Source: Balanoglossus misakiensis
Taxonomy: Eukaryota > Hemichordata
NCBI GenBank assembly: GCA_040954595.2
Contig: CM082596.2
Location: 5,642,001-5,706,000 of the forward strand
Length of the DNA: 64,000 nucleotides
Direction: 5' to 3'
Shown here: in pieces, positions 13,144-24,200 of the stretch
Numbering within the stretch: the first letter of the stretch is position 1
How the letters are laid out: the number at the start of each line of letters is the position of its first letter
The notes under the pieces: model-generated
Seen by the model: only the letters and a program-made list of their open reading frames with translations
Told to the model about the DNA's origin: nothing
Database searches by the model: none
Program-made: the position numbers and the translations under genes

Positions 13144-13967
13144 AAGGTCATCCTGAAAAAAATCTGCTTTTTGGACTTTTTCCAGAATTTCTGTACTCAG
13201 TTTTGCATTTAAAACCTGTAAATATATTTTGAAAGATAAAGTTTTCAGCTCATTCGTAATATTCAAGGAATTTTCTTAGAAAGATAATTTTATTCACAAT
13301 TTTACAATAATGACTTTCTCAGCATTTTTACAATACCCATAACTATGTATTGTATCATGGGTGAAAGGATATTTGTCTTGAATTTTAGATTTAATGTACA
13401 TATTTTATCCAATTTTTCTGTGCAATTTGTGAGTCAACTGTTTGTTTTTTGTTATTCATTTTTGAGAATTTCATCTGTAGTATTTTGTCTTTGGAAAATA
13501 AATATAAAATATAAAGTACAAGATTTTTCTGGCTTGTTTTTTTATTGTGCTCTCTCTCCTACAAGAAATTAAAAGATTTTTTAAGTGATGTGGAGAAAAA
13601 TCAAATATCTGAACCAGCAAGACGCTCGGGAAGGTGCAAATTTCGATATTCAGTTTATTCATAGTATCTAAAGAACGATGGGAAAGACAAATGCAGAAGA
13701 AAACTGGCCAGCTAGCTTTAGGTTAGAGTAGAGGGCCCCGAAACACTTTCCAAGAGAAAGGAACAGTTAAAACAAAGGACACCTGCCGCTGTATAGCTTT
13801 TGCCAGCAAATGAAGAAAAGGGCGAGGAAATAAGACATACAAGCAAGAGACGGAACATATTACACGCTGAACCAATCAGGGCTCACTAATGGTCCTGCAC
13901 TAATGGGGAACGCGTGAAATCGGACATTGATGACGCGCGCGCCGGGAAAGATACATTTTGCGCGTTA
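13144..13967. other. CDC6 3' UTR and spacer
   Basis: The first ~360 bp are AT-rich 3' UTR. The rest, up to the transposon, shows no coding potential that I trust. The TTA target duplication of the transposon is at 13965-13967. Confidence 0.5.
13497..13502 (+). terminator. Candidate CDC6 poly(A) signal
   Basis: AATAAA lies 354 bp after the CDC6 stop in an AT-rich 3' region, with no nearer perfect hexamer seen. The transcript end is inferred from it. Confidence 0.5.
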
Positions 13968-14030
13968 AGGCCGAGTTACACGAGGCAACTCGGCAGGCAA
14001 CTCGGTAGGCAACTCGACGCGCAACCCGAG
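13968..14030 (+). repeat. Left terminal inverted repeat of the transposon
   Basis: 63 bp matching the reverse complement of 15522-15584 with a single mismatch (TAGG versus TGGG in the third 12-mer). It holds three tandem GGCAACTCG-type units, likely transposase-binding iterons. Confidence 0.85.
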
Positions 14031-15521
14031 TTGCCTACCGAGTTGCCTCGTGTGTATGATGTAGTCGCCTCAATGGAACGCGTCTGGCGACGTCGCCTCA
14101 AAATCCGTCATGTCGGATTTTCGGGCGACGAGTTGCCTGACGCGCAATCGGTTGCCCCGCGTTACCACTTTGTCTCGAATAAATGTTGACATCTGCACAT
14201 GCGAAAATGATGTTTATTTGTTATTTTCCGAACCAGGAACTACAGACTGTAGACCTGTAGACTTCCGAAAATATTGGGGAATAAGTATTTGCTATGAAAT
14301 CGGATATTTGTATGTGTTTATAGTTTAATATTTCCATATAAACTCAAGTTTTGTTAAAGAAACTTTTAACTAATTATCTTGCCAGTGATGGTATAAAAAA
14401 TAAACTACTATTCAGTTCCGCGAAAATGGTTATGATGATTGACTCGACATTGATTGCGTTTCCGATTTTGGGGGTACCGTAACCAAAAATCGTAACCGAA
14501 TTTCAGAATAATAAAACGCCAGCTTATGATTATCGCCCACAGTTCAAGAGTTCTTACACAGTCAGTGTACATCATATATCTTTTTGGGCAAAACACGGTC
14601 ATGTCAACTTATAAATACATATAGAGTTATATTTGTATAATTTTACATACTGTACAAACAAATCTTTCAATCAATATATTTCTTCTTTAAAAAATATACT
14701 TCGTTATTCTACAATGAAAAGTCCCACTTGCTTTGTTATTACTTTCACTGTATTTCGAAACACGGATTTAGTTTATTATCGATAACGTTTTTACAGATTG
14801 GCACGACTTTCGCTCCGCATTTTTCACACATTTGTATGATGTGCAGTTTGATAATTCAGTAATCTTAATGTTACATTGCGCAACAGTCTTCAATTTCCCC
14901 ATAATCTTCTCCCCTGTCTTACGAGGATTTAAACTCGCCGGTTGATCTTTTATAACAAAAAAATATACCTGGTTTCAAGTACATTTTAAATAAAATAAGT
15001 CAATGTTTTTGTAATTAAACTTAAGTTACTCCTTTTTTATTAAAAAAAATATTTATTAACTTTAAATTTTGTCCAATTTGGTATCACGGTTAAAAATTCC
15101 GTATTAATCAAATTAAGCACCAAAGCTAGTATTTTTTCTTTACTCATATAGACTTGCATATCACGTGCTAACTGTGAAAAAAACATGTTTTCATTGATTA
15201 GGATACTGTTGAAGTGCAATACTAGTTAGTTTATTATGTAAATAGTAAACATAATGGATAAAGTGTACGTATTGTATGCAGTTCAAATTCGCAAACTGTG
15301 TTTTTTTTTCAAGAAAAAATACCTGGTCAGATGACCAGTTTGATCAGCTAATTGATAAGTATAATATATGCATGCTGTTGCCAGAATAACCACCAAATTG
15401 ATCGGATAAAGATCAAATTGAATATCGGCTTTTGAGGCGGGTGCACATGCGCAGCCGCTGTTTACGCCCAATTAGTTGCCAGTCGAGTCGCCCCGTGTAA
15501 CCGTTCGATGTAGCGTCGCGA

Positions 15522-15584
15522 CTCGGGTTGCGCGTCGAGTTGCCCACCGAGTTGCCTGCCGAGTTGCCTCGTGTAACTCGGCCT
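15522..15584 (-). repeat. Right terminal inverted repeat of the transposon
   Basis: Mirror of the left end, ending CTCGGCCT and followed directly by the TTA duplication at 15585-15587. The near identity of the ends suggests a fairly recent insertion. Confidence 0.85.
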
Positions 15585-15700
15585 TTAGTGTGCTCTGAAT
15601 GGTTTAGCGTGTAAGACCAGTAGCCCATGTTCCATCACGTTCTGAATCATAGGCATCTTTTGCTTGTCTGTTTTTTCTCATTCTTCAGTTCTTCCAAATA

Positions 15701-15721
15701 AACACACACACACACACACAA
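15701..15721 (+). repeat. (AC)n microsatellite
   Basis: About ten AC dinucleotides in the spacer next to the transposon. Confidence 0.95.
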
Positions 15722-16131
15722 CAGTAGCAAGAGGAACCCGACGGCACACATTTTCATTAATAATGTTCCAAAACATTTTAAGAGTTAGACTCCACTTTAT
15801 TAGTGCAATAAAATAGGTAATGTCTCTTGAGATACATTTCTTCCTGTTAATAAACCTTTATGTTACATGTTCTTTCGTGGGATTATTTTGCTTGGACAGA
15901 AATATATATACACACGTAAAAAAGTTGATCCTGATAACACTTTTTTGGCCTTGAACTAACCCTTAACCGCCACCAAGGTTTGGTCCTAATCAGTCGTTTT
16001 CTATGCCCCATCATAGTATAAGGGGAAATGAGGGTCTGTACACGAAACTGTTTAACTTGGAATACAAAAAGTCTTTTTGCATCTCCTTGGCCCTCGCTCA
16101 GCTTGTTCAATTCCGATTGTGTTTATTTTCT

Positions 16132-16137
16132 CGAATA
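16132..16137 (-). terminator. Candidate poly(A) signal of the LRR gene
   Basis: AATAAA on the minus strand, 127 bp downstream of the stop codon. Confidence 0.5.
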
Positions 16138-16263
16138 TACGAAACGTATCTGTTTTGTGCGTCGATATTCTGTGGTCTATACAAGATCATCCTCGTGTTC
16201 GTTCATTCATTTCAAACAACTACCAACTTCCAAATTAGTACTTTTCAGTCTCTGTGCGTTTGC

Positions 16264-17928
16264 TCACTGGTTAGCGTGTGTGATGTAGATCCGTTCGATG
16301 GCGTTCTTCCGCAGTTTGTCGACAGCTTCCCGGGTGAAGCGCCGGTTGGTGATCACGCTGAATCGTTTTATCAGAGGGCAGCAGTTGGCCACAGCCAGAA
16401 CGCCCTTCTCGGTTACCATGGAGCTTTCCCAGCACAGGATGATTACCTGTTCGAGGGGGCAATGGAGAGCCACCTCGCTCAGTCCGCTGTCTGTTATCTT
16501 GATGTCATCATCGATGGAGTACTTTCCGTACAATCCGAGCTTTCTGATTTGACGGCAGTTTTCGGCGATGGCGAACAGGAGCTCGTCGTCCGCCGTCTGC
16601 GTTTCCAGCTCGAGTTCGCGGATGTTTTTACAGCCCCTGGCTATCGTCAGCAGGTACTCCTTCTGTCGGTATTTTGTCTGGTGGTCGCTAACCGACGGTT
16701 CGGTGTGGATGTTGAGCAGCAGCTTTCGCAGTTTGGCGGCCCTGGACTCGTCGCTGAATAACTGGTAAAGTTTGTTCAGAGAACTGTCGTGAGCGCACGC
16801 GATCTCAAGTCTCTCCAGGTTCACGCAGTGATCGACGACAGCCTCGACGGCCTTGTTCTCAATGCCCTCGTTCTTCTTCCTGCTGAAGTCGGAGCGAAAC
16901 TTCAGCTCTTTCAGATTTTTGCCGATCGCGGAGAAGACGGACCCGATCGTGCCGCTGTCGAAGAAAGTCATAGGCGCTTCCAACGTGTGTAAATTTACCA
17001 AGGGTTTGAAGACGGTGGGAATGTCGCGCAACAAGTAATTTCCGTCGATCGTCAGTTTTCTGAGCGTTGTCGGAAGGCGATGGAGGTGGGTATCGAAAGA
17101 AAGATTGTAGAGTTTTGAATTGAATCGATCGGCATTTCTGAGGTAGATTTCTTCAATTTTGTGACAGCCCCTCGATAAAATCTCGAAGCAGTGACTGATT
17201 TTGGGATCAACTTCGTACAAGTCGGTCTTGAAGGCTCTGATGTTTGGGCATCCAAGAGCAACGGCCATAAAGCTCTCATCGGTGATATGAACGTTGCCAT
17301 GAATCGCCAATGTTTCGAGTTCTTTGCCCAATATGCTGACTATCTCCTTCACGTGTTTGTCGTAGATCCCCGAGCTGCGGCTCTGGAACATGTCGTGCAA
17401 GAGAGTCACGTTCCTGATGCTCCTGTTGTTCTTCAGAAAACAGATCTCGTTCTTTATGATCTTTCTCTCAAGACTCTCCGAGTCGTACCTGAGCGCCAGA
17501 CTGACAGTGTGCAATGTCGGGCAGTGAACGTCCTGGAGGAATTTACCGTTGTACTTCTTCACGGAGTACTCCAGATGCAGGTGTTCCAGCCTGGTCTGGT
17601 TGCAGACGAGCGCCCTCAACCCTCTCTCAGTCACCTTTGGACAGTGCTCGATGAGGACGTACTGCAGTTGGCAGCGGGTGGCTGCGATGCTTTCCAAAAC
17701 CGTATCGGTCACTTCCCTGTTGTACGAAAAGTGCAGCCGCTTCAGCTGCGACACGAACAGCCCCGTCTGCAGGTAGGGCAAGTTCGCAGCCACGAACTTG
17801 TCATCTTCGAGGCGCTCCAAGATCGCTTCTTTAAACCTGGCCGGCAGACCATGCCTCACGTCGTTGTACAGTATCTTCAGATTTCCCCCGATAGTCCGAA
17901 GGCACAGATCAGTCAGAGTAGCAATCAT
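16264..17928 (-). CDS. Leucine-rich-repeat protein with BC-box and Cul2-box (predicted CRL2 receptor)
   Basis: A single uninterrupted frame of 554 residues. I start it at the ATG at 17926-17928 (MIATLTDLC). The frame stays open upstream but has no ATG, and a pyrimidine-rich TTTTTTTCAAG just upstream could be the acceptor of a 5' UTR intron. Residues 4-13 (TLTDLCLRTI) fit the elongin-C BC-box (T/S/P)Lxxx-C-xxx(hydrophobic). Residues 28-36 (LPARFKEAI) fit the Cul2-box hydrophobic-P-x-x-hydrophobic-x-x-x-hydrophobic, at the usual spacing. The rest is irregular RNI-type leucine-rich repeats of FBXL/AMN1/ZYG11 style (LxxLxLxxCxxVTxxGLxALxxxC), with about 15 repeats. By analogy with ZYG11, ZER1, LRR1 and VHL, it would recruit substrates to elongin BC-CUL2-RBX1. 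It has no F-box. I do not recognise a named orthologue. It is convergent with CDC6 and separated from it by the transposon. Confidence 0.83.
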   Translation of the reverse strand: MIATLTDLCLRTIGGNLKILYNDVRHGLPARFKEAILERLEDDKFVAANLPYLQTGLFVSQLKRLHFSYNREVTDTVLESIAATRCQLQYVLIEHCPKVTERGLRALVCNQTRLEHLHLEYSVKKYNGKFLQDVHCPTLHTVSLALRYDSESLERKIIKNEICFLKNNRSIRNVTLLHDMFQSRSSGIYDKHVKEIVSILGKELETLAIHGNVHITDESFMAVALGCPNIRAFKTDLYEVDPKISHCFEILSRGCHKIEEIYLRNADRFNSKLYNLSFDTHLHRLPTTLRKLTIDGNYLLRDIPTVFKPLVNLHTLEAPMTFFDSGTIGSVFSAIGKNLKELKFRSDFSRKKNEGIENKAVEAVVDHCVNLERLEIACAHDSSLNKLYQLFSDESRAAKLRKLLLNIHTEPSVSDHQTKYRQKEYLLTIARGCKNIRELELETQTADDELLFAIAENCRQIRKLGLYGKYSIDDDIKITDSGLSEVALHCPLEQVIILCWESSMVTEKGVLAVANCCPLIKRFSVITNRRFTREAVDKLRKNAIERIYITHANQ

Positions 17929-17958
17929 TTTCCTTGAAAAAAACAAAAGGGCAAGGTT

Positions 17959-17960
<2 letters not shown>

Positions 17961-17992
<32 letters not shown>

Positions 17993-17993
17993 C
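17961..17993. repeat. (CAT)n microsatellite
   Basis: About eleven ATC/CAT triplets with one interruption, just upstream of the leucine-rich-repeat start, in its putative 5' UTR intron or promoter. Confidence 0.9.
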
Positions 17994-18654
17994 GCTGTCA
18001 GTTTTTACTTTCAAACGCATGTAATTCTGTCAGACTGATTGTGCGTTTTTTTTCTTCTGATTCTCTCGTCTAAAGAGATCGAGCTGCGTTAATCTAAGTC
18101 CTAAAAGCCATATTAAAACCGGAAGTTTTCCCTTATTGCGAAATTGCTATTTTCTAGGACGGCAATAGCTATACCCATAGTTATCGGAAAACGCAAAAAA
18201 ATGCATGTAGGCCTATTGGGGTTACTAAATCGGACACTGTGACCCAAATCCCTTTCTTGACTCAAATGTCGCATGTAATGTAAGAAAACGCGCTGAAGCC
18301 GCGTGTGATCAGGTAATTTGTTTTAGCCCTAGGACAAGTCTGGGTTGAACTTAATACCCCCGTCGAGATACTAAGATATGATGACCATTTCCTTGTGTGT
18401 CTCTAGTGGGTATACTCCTACACCCATGCACGTACAAGTCCCTAGTATTTCAACAAACCCAGTACAGAAACATTGTAACTCAATGAACTGTGGACGTTGC
18501 ATTCACAAAGTTTTCCTGTTTACAAGAGTTGAAAATCCTTCAATGTTTTTAGGGTTTAAAAAAATCAGACGACCCTGACCTTGTTTAGTGCTAAAACATT
18601 TGTCTGTGTTGCTAAGATCTTCACTCCTTCACTTCAGATTTCGGCTTAATGATC

Positions 18655-18792
18655 GGATAATCTCAGGAATTAGCGGATAATCTGTAAAAAATAAGTTAAG
18701 GCTGTACTTGCGTGCAAGTTGCATTTAATACACATGCGATTACAGGCACACTTTATTTATTAGAGATTATCCGCTAAATTAAGAGATTATCC
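18655..18792. repeat. Small inverted repeat, MITE-like
   Basis: A 29-nt left arm (18655-18683, beginning GGATAATCTC) and a 29-nt right arm (18764-18792) are inverted copies with few mismatches, separated by 80 bp. Each arm holds two GGATAATCT motifs. No clear target duplication was found. Confidence 0.65.
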
Positions 18793-21296
18793 AGTCAACA
18801 AGTGTCTGCGCGCTGTGAGAAGTCCGTCTTAGGCTTTATGCATACAACGATACATACCTTTCCGTGAAACGGGTAAATTGTGCTCGGTGTCGCTAGCAAC
18901 GAAACGAAAATCTGCAGCTACACAATCAACACCATTGCGTCGTTGTATTCAGTAACGCGGAACTGCACATGAACTCCTGTTCTTGCGAGGGTTATCCGAC
19001 TAAATCTTACGAGATGCGAAGAGCCTGTTTCCTTGTTCTCAAGTAACTCTCGTTGAGGGCGTTTTCTCGCGGCGATTGTACTGAACTCAAGGCCAACCGA
19101 ACGAGTTCCACCAAAAAGTGATTTCACTTGGATGCCGCAGTGATAAAGTCAATTAAACCGAGGTGTTTACCACTCAGAACTAGTCTCGTCTACAGCTTCC
19201 AGTATCAGTCTCACTGTTTTATACATTTGGTGTGCTCTGTATGAGTCAAATGTACTATAAACGCCCAGTGAAACACAGGGAGTCCCGAATCCAGTAAAAC
19301 ATTCGAGGAATCCAAGAATTAAACCTCCACCCGGAAGCACGCGTTGCTAAGGAGGTTCTACGCCGAGGTCATATGGTGACGCAAAGAGGCAATTTGATTT
19401 TGTCGGCGATACTTCGTGGAATGATATTAGCGAGAACTGAGATGTCAGAGAGAGAGGTTGACCGCAAAAATATTGGAAAGACCTTTTCTGTAACAAAGTT
19501 TTTATTAGTCAGTCGAGGTCCTCATCATGAAGATGCCCATAGCTAGGGTTACTAGTTTTAATCTGAAGATTTATTTACTTGTTTAATGACATTTTATTTT
19601 AATTTAGCTTTTATTTCACTTTACATCCGGTTTTGATTTAACCTATTATGGTTCCACTATGACAGGTTGGATTATGACTCCACTACAATAGGAAGCTGGC
19701 TGTCGGATTCCTCGTTTGTGTCACAACAATCCCGAAATATGATTGATATTTCAATCTGGGTTTCGGTTGTCAAGTGTTCAAATTCCAGCGGAATTCGTGT
19801 TTGCGATATCCCCAGCTACATTACTTGTGATTTGATTTGAAATTTTGAGTCATAGAAAACGACCGACACTCGAATTTCGTGACTTTGTGGTACGTGTGAT
19901 CGGATATTGGTCACGGTATTATCACGCCACCTGTAACTCATGCGAGGTGATTATTAAAAAAAAAAAAAAAACGGTCGACATAGTCATTTGTTCATGTAGA
20001 ACAAAATATCTTGTGACAGGGTAAGTTTACAATACTCTGAGATCATAAGTATAACAATGTATAGATAAAAAAATATCGATCCGCAGAATGCTTGTCAATA
20101 TTGTATTACGCCGGGTGTCATTGTCCTCAGCGGTTAAAGGAAATAATTGTTGTGGTGTATTTTCGGCCTGCATTGGATTTTCCTGGTTTTCCCAGATGAG
20201 ATCGATTTACATGTACATAAGTCACAAAATATCCAAGGTCAACTCCATATCGCTGTGCATGGTACTGAGATGATGTGCATGTAAAGTTGGAAAAGTTACG
20301 TCCGGGTGACTGACACGGTACTTTCGGCCGGTGCGTTTAAAGTGACAACGCTCAATAATTAAAAATACGCTCTATACATCAGTATGAAGTATGTTTGAAA
20401 TAAAAGAATTCGTCGTCCCAATTCATCTCAAATATGTTTAATACCGACATTCCTTCTGTTATACCGTTTAGATATGTAGATCGCGTTTGGGAAGTCGGCA
20501 GCTGACAGTGTGATTGCATGTGTGAGGCCGAACCTCAACTTCCTACTTCCGATGTTCCGACAGACAAAACTTGAAGCAACATCCCGAATTAACAACATCC
20601 CGGAATTTGTCGTTGGCCCCTTTTTTTATCGTCAACCAGATATTGTATGATTTTAAAAATTACACTTAAGTTGAAAGTAACTTTACTGACAACTGTTGGA
20701 GATATAACACCCCTTCGATTTACTCCTGCCTGTCGTGTAAACTGTGTTGTAACTTGCACGAGTCGGGTATTTACTACATTGTACTTTTAGTATCCCACTT
20801 GACACCTTTGGACCCCGTGGATGCTTTTGTTTACATAATAATATGTTGACCAATCCGATCAACAGAGTGGTGACTAAAGGTCGTGCGCCTACCCAGGTGA
20901 TCAGTCTCCAACGATGATGTCATTTTTATTCGGGGTATTTAAATATATCACTCCGCAAACGAGTAATCGTGATAAATAAAGTGGTATGGTCGAGCAAATT
21001 TTCAAATACCTTTCTTTTAGATATATACCCAAATACTACAATAAAGTAAACTTTCCAGGGCCGAGCAATTTACAAAAAAATCGTTTCGATTTACTTTATG
21101 TCGCCCCCGCGGAAGAATACACATAGAGTGGTGCGTGGCCCTGGATGACAACAACATCAGGAAAAATTGCGAAACTTGATATCAAGCGATCTGACTCAGC
21201 TGATCTACAATAGTTACCTTGGAAACCGGTATCTACCTAAATTAGGGATGTTCCCATGACTAGAGGCAGTTTGAATACGTGTCTACTATTGGAACC

Positions 21297-24200
21297 ATGT
21301 CAGAAAATTTTGCGTTAGCCGTGCGATGCGACGGCGAAACCAATGTTTATCAACTGACCTATGATATAACGTGGGAAAACTTGGAGGCCATGGTGGGTAC
21401 TATTTCTACTTTGATCGCAGATTTCGAGAGCTTGTGTAATCCATGTGGGCGATAGTTTAGAGAGTAATAACCTTGCGTCTTGTTTATTTCATTGCAGCTG
21501 AAATGCGTGGTCGACAAAGAGAGAATACTCTTCAAATATGTTGATGAAGAGAATGACGAAGTAAGTACATATTTATATACATGACGTCCGCCATTTTGAA
21601 ACCAAAGATCTACTTTTCACGTCTGCAGTGCGTGTTCATTTCAGTTGATGATCGCGATCGCACAGTTTTTGCATTCTTTCGGCTAATACCCGCTTCTGTC
21701 TTGTTTTCTCTTTAGGTTTGCCTCAATAGTGAAGGTGAGTGCATATTAATTATGATACGGCCAATGGCTGTGTGTAGTGGTAAAGTATGGAAGAGCTGTA
21801 TTTTGGGTTGTTGCGTCAAGTGTTTCCGCCCCTCCGGTAATAATATCACATGATCCAGTTGCGCAGTTAATTTATAAGGTGGCATTGGTTGTAAACAAGG
21901 CATTTTCTGTAAATAACAGTTGAATTTTCGACGAAGCCTTTAACTGATTACTGTATATCTTGAAGTTAGGTCATTTTTGTGGATGAATATTAGGAAACGT
22001 AATGGCACAACTCTGGATCAAAATATTTGTTTGTTTGAAATATAATCGGGTGTGTGCAGAAATATCCATGAGCAATCATTAAGATCTGAATATTGGGATA
22101 TTTGATAAGTTTAAGTATAGATGTAAGCGGGGTGTGTTTATTTGATATAAAGTTATTCTTAGCCACCATTCCATTTTGCCATATTTGGGATCGAGGGGAT
22201 GTTTTTCACTCTGTAAAATGAAACACTGATAAGAATTCCAGTTGGCCAGTCAAGAAATTCCATTCATCGTTGGGCCATGGTTCTGTAAGGGGGCACTGCA
22301 GCACAATCTATGGGGAGTACATTCTGCTTGTTCAGAGACAACTGACCTGTGAAGTCTGTTGGATCATTTTACAAGTGGTGACTGGAAAGAAATTTGTTGC
22401 TTGAGTTTTCCAGCAGATTCGAAATAGACCAAGAAACCAATACAATCAAGCATCTGATTTGCATAAATATGCTTTTTGTAAACATTTTTGTGTGTATTAT
22501 TATGTGGAGTGAAAAAGAGAGCTGATTCACTCGAAAGAAGTGCTGAGCTGTACTTTACTGTGTTAGCTTTGTCAATAGATGAGCATAGACCAATTTATTT
22601 AAATCACCAAGGGTTAATGTGTACAAAGGGCCAACTAGTGCAACGTTGTATTAAACTCCACCAATCCAGTGATGAATGTCATACCTAAGTTTTCAAAAAA
22701 CTCATTTGAGTAATAAAGAAGTATGAACATTTTAAGAGCCGCATTGCGTAGAAGACGCTGTGTGTATAAATTTAGTCTAACAGTTTGAACTTGAAACTTA
22801 TTTTTCAGTCGAGTGGGTCATAGCTAAAGACGTGGCCAGAAAGAATAACGACACCCTGAATATTACATTGGAAGTATCGGCTGCAGAGACCCCTGCTAAC
22901 ATGATGGAGACACCCCCTGAGGTTTGTGAGCAGCCACCAATGGCAAGCGCAGCGTCCGCGGAAGGTGACGAGGCAATGGTTGTCGAAAACGATGACGAGC
23001 CTGTTGTGCTGTGCGATGAAATGGAAAAGGATGCACCACTACAGGTGTGCAGATTTTTTTTTTTTTGTGTGTTGTTTATTTCTGAATTTTCCATCCTGAT
23101 TTATTCCATAGTATTTGCTTGGATCAGAAATAATGTTAAGGCATTTAATTTGGATGGCCACATATTCAGAAATATCATTTGAAGGTATCTTGTCTGATGT
23201 TCGTTTGGGATGGTGTGCCCCATAAGCCTAGGTGGGTTTCCATCATTAACATGCCTGTTGTATATCATCACCAGGAGACGGCGAACCCCAAATGTCCGGA
23301 GCGGATGAATCGCGCCTACAGGAAATTGAAACACAAAAGAAAGCATTACTATGCCTCCCTGGCCGAGGAAGTGGGCAAGTCGAGGGCCAAGGCGGAGGAG
23401 GAGAGATCCAAGCGATCGAACACCCAAGGCGAGCGATATCAGACCGACAGCGCGGAGGAGAACGAGCCCCCTCCGAAGTGGTTCAAACAGGAGTGGAGAA
23501 AGGTGAGGGGAACTGAGCGATTTTATCTCTTCTATTTTTCAGCTGAAAATCGGAAATGCCCGTCTGATGTCTTACTGTATTCTGCGAGCATCCTAATTTC
23601 CCCTAGCCTTTAATACAGATACAAACTGAATAGATTTATCCACATGATAACTGTACATGAATATTGTTATTCAGTGATGCGTGTAAAGACTTACCATGGT
23701 AACACTACCATGCCTATTGAAAATGTTCAGAAATATGTATTCCAAGTGAATCAATATCTGGCAGCGATGATCTGATAAATAAATTGCAGAGCGCCATATT
23801 TCAATACAAAAATGCAGGCCGCACATGAACAAAAAAAAATCAGCGTGACTTGTACTTTAAGTGCAAACGTCATCCTAAAATCCCAATATTTGCATACAAC
23901 CTATTCTATCTCTCTCTCTCTCTTTTCTCTCTCATGCCTTCCAATGCATGACCCATGCGTAGTTAGTCCAGATTGTATCCTCCATGTGTTACGGCTGGAG
24001 TTGTGATAGAGCCCACATGCAAGTACGACTATGTCTGTACTGTACTTAGCCATGGAGTCATCTTAGCTTACCTCAATGGTGGCAAGCATGGCTTTCCCAG
24101 CTTTTGGCTTTATCAAGTCTTTTTTTTTCCTGTCATGCATGGTCCTTTTCCCCCCATCTTTTTAGTTGATAAAGGTATTATTGACTGCATTGCAACAGTC

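Larger units (their letters stand above)
13968..15584. mobile_element. Non-autonomous DNA transposon, PIF/Harbinger-like
   Basis: The two ends are inverted copies over about 63 bp with one mismatch, starting AGGCCGAGTTACACGAGG. They are flanked by identical TTA trinucleotides (13965-13967 and 15585-15587). A 3-bp TWA-type duplication with long inverted ends is the hallmark of PIF/Harbinger elements. Inside each end, a 12-mer close to GGCAACTCGGYA is repeated three times. The left end adds an internal palindrome (about 13980-14053). The 1.4 kb interior is AT-rich and I find no transposase reading frame, so it would depend on a helper in trans. Superfamily assignment rests on the duplication length and end structure only. 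Confidence 0.8.
15588..16263. other. Spacer with (AC)n and minus-strand poly(A) signal
   Basis: It holds an (AC)10-type microsatellite at 15701-15721 and TTTATT at 16132-16137, which reads AATAAA on the minus strand 127 bp past the stop of the leucine-rich-repeat gene and is its probable poly(A) signal. No gene is seen. Confidence 0.5.
17929..21296. other. Divergent spacer between the LRR gene and NBR1
   Basis: 3.4 kb with no coding region I can support. It contains an imperfect inverted repeat at 18655-18792, a poly(A) run near 19956-19972, a TATTTAAATATA stretch near 20936-20950, and a CRE-like TGATGTCA about 25 bp upstream of it. The last two could belong to the NBR1 promoter. The transcription starts of both genes must lie here, but I cannot place them. 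Confidence 0.4.

Noticed and set aside
14408-14602. Possible transposase fragment inside the transposon
   Set aside because: A 64-codon frame with no DDE or Myb-like signature. The interior is best called non-coding.
16003-16761. 252-codon plus-strand frame
   Set aside because: It is antisense to the leucine-rich-repeat gene, whose protein has clear repeat structure. The plus frame has none and crosses the 3' UTR.
17191-17937. 248-codon plus-strand frame
   Set aside because: Shadow of the same leucine-rich-repeat gene, with no recognisable domain.
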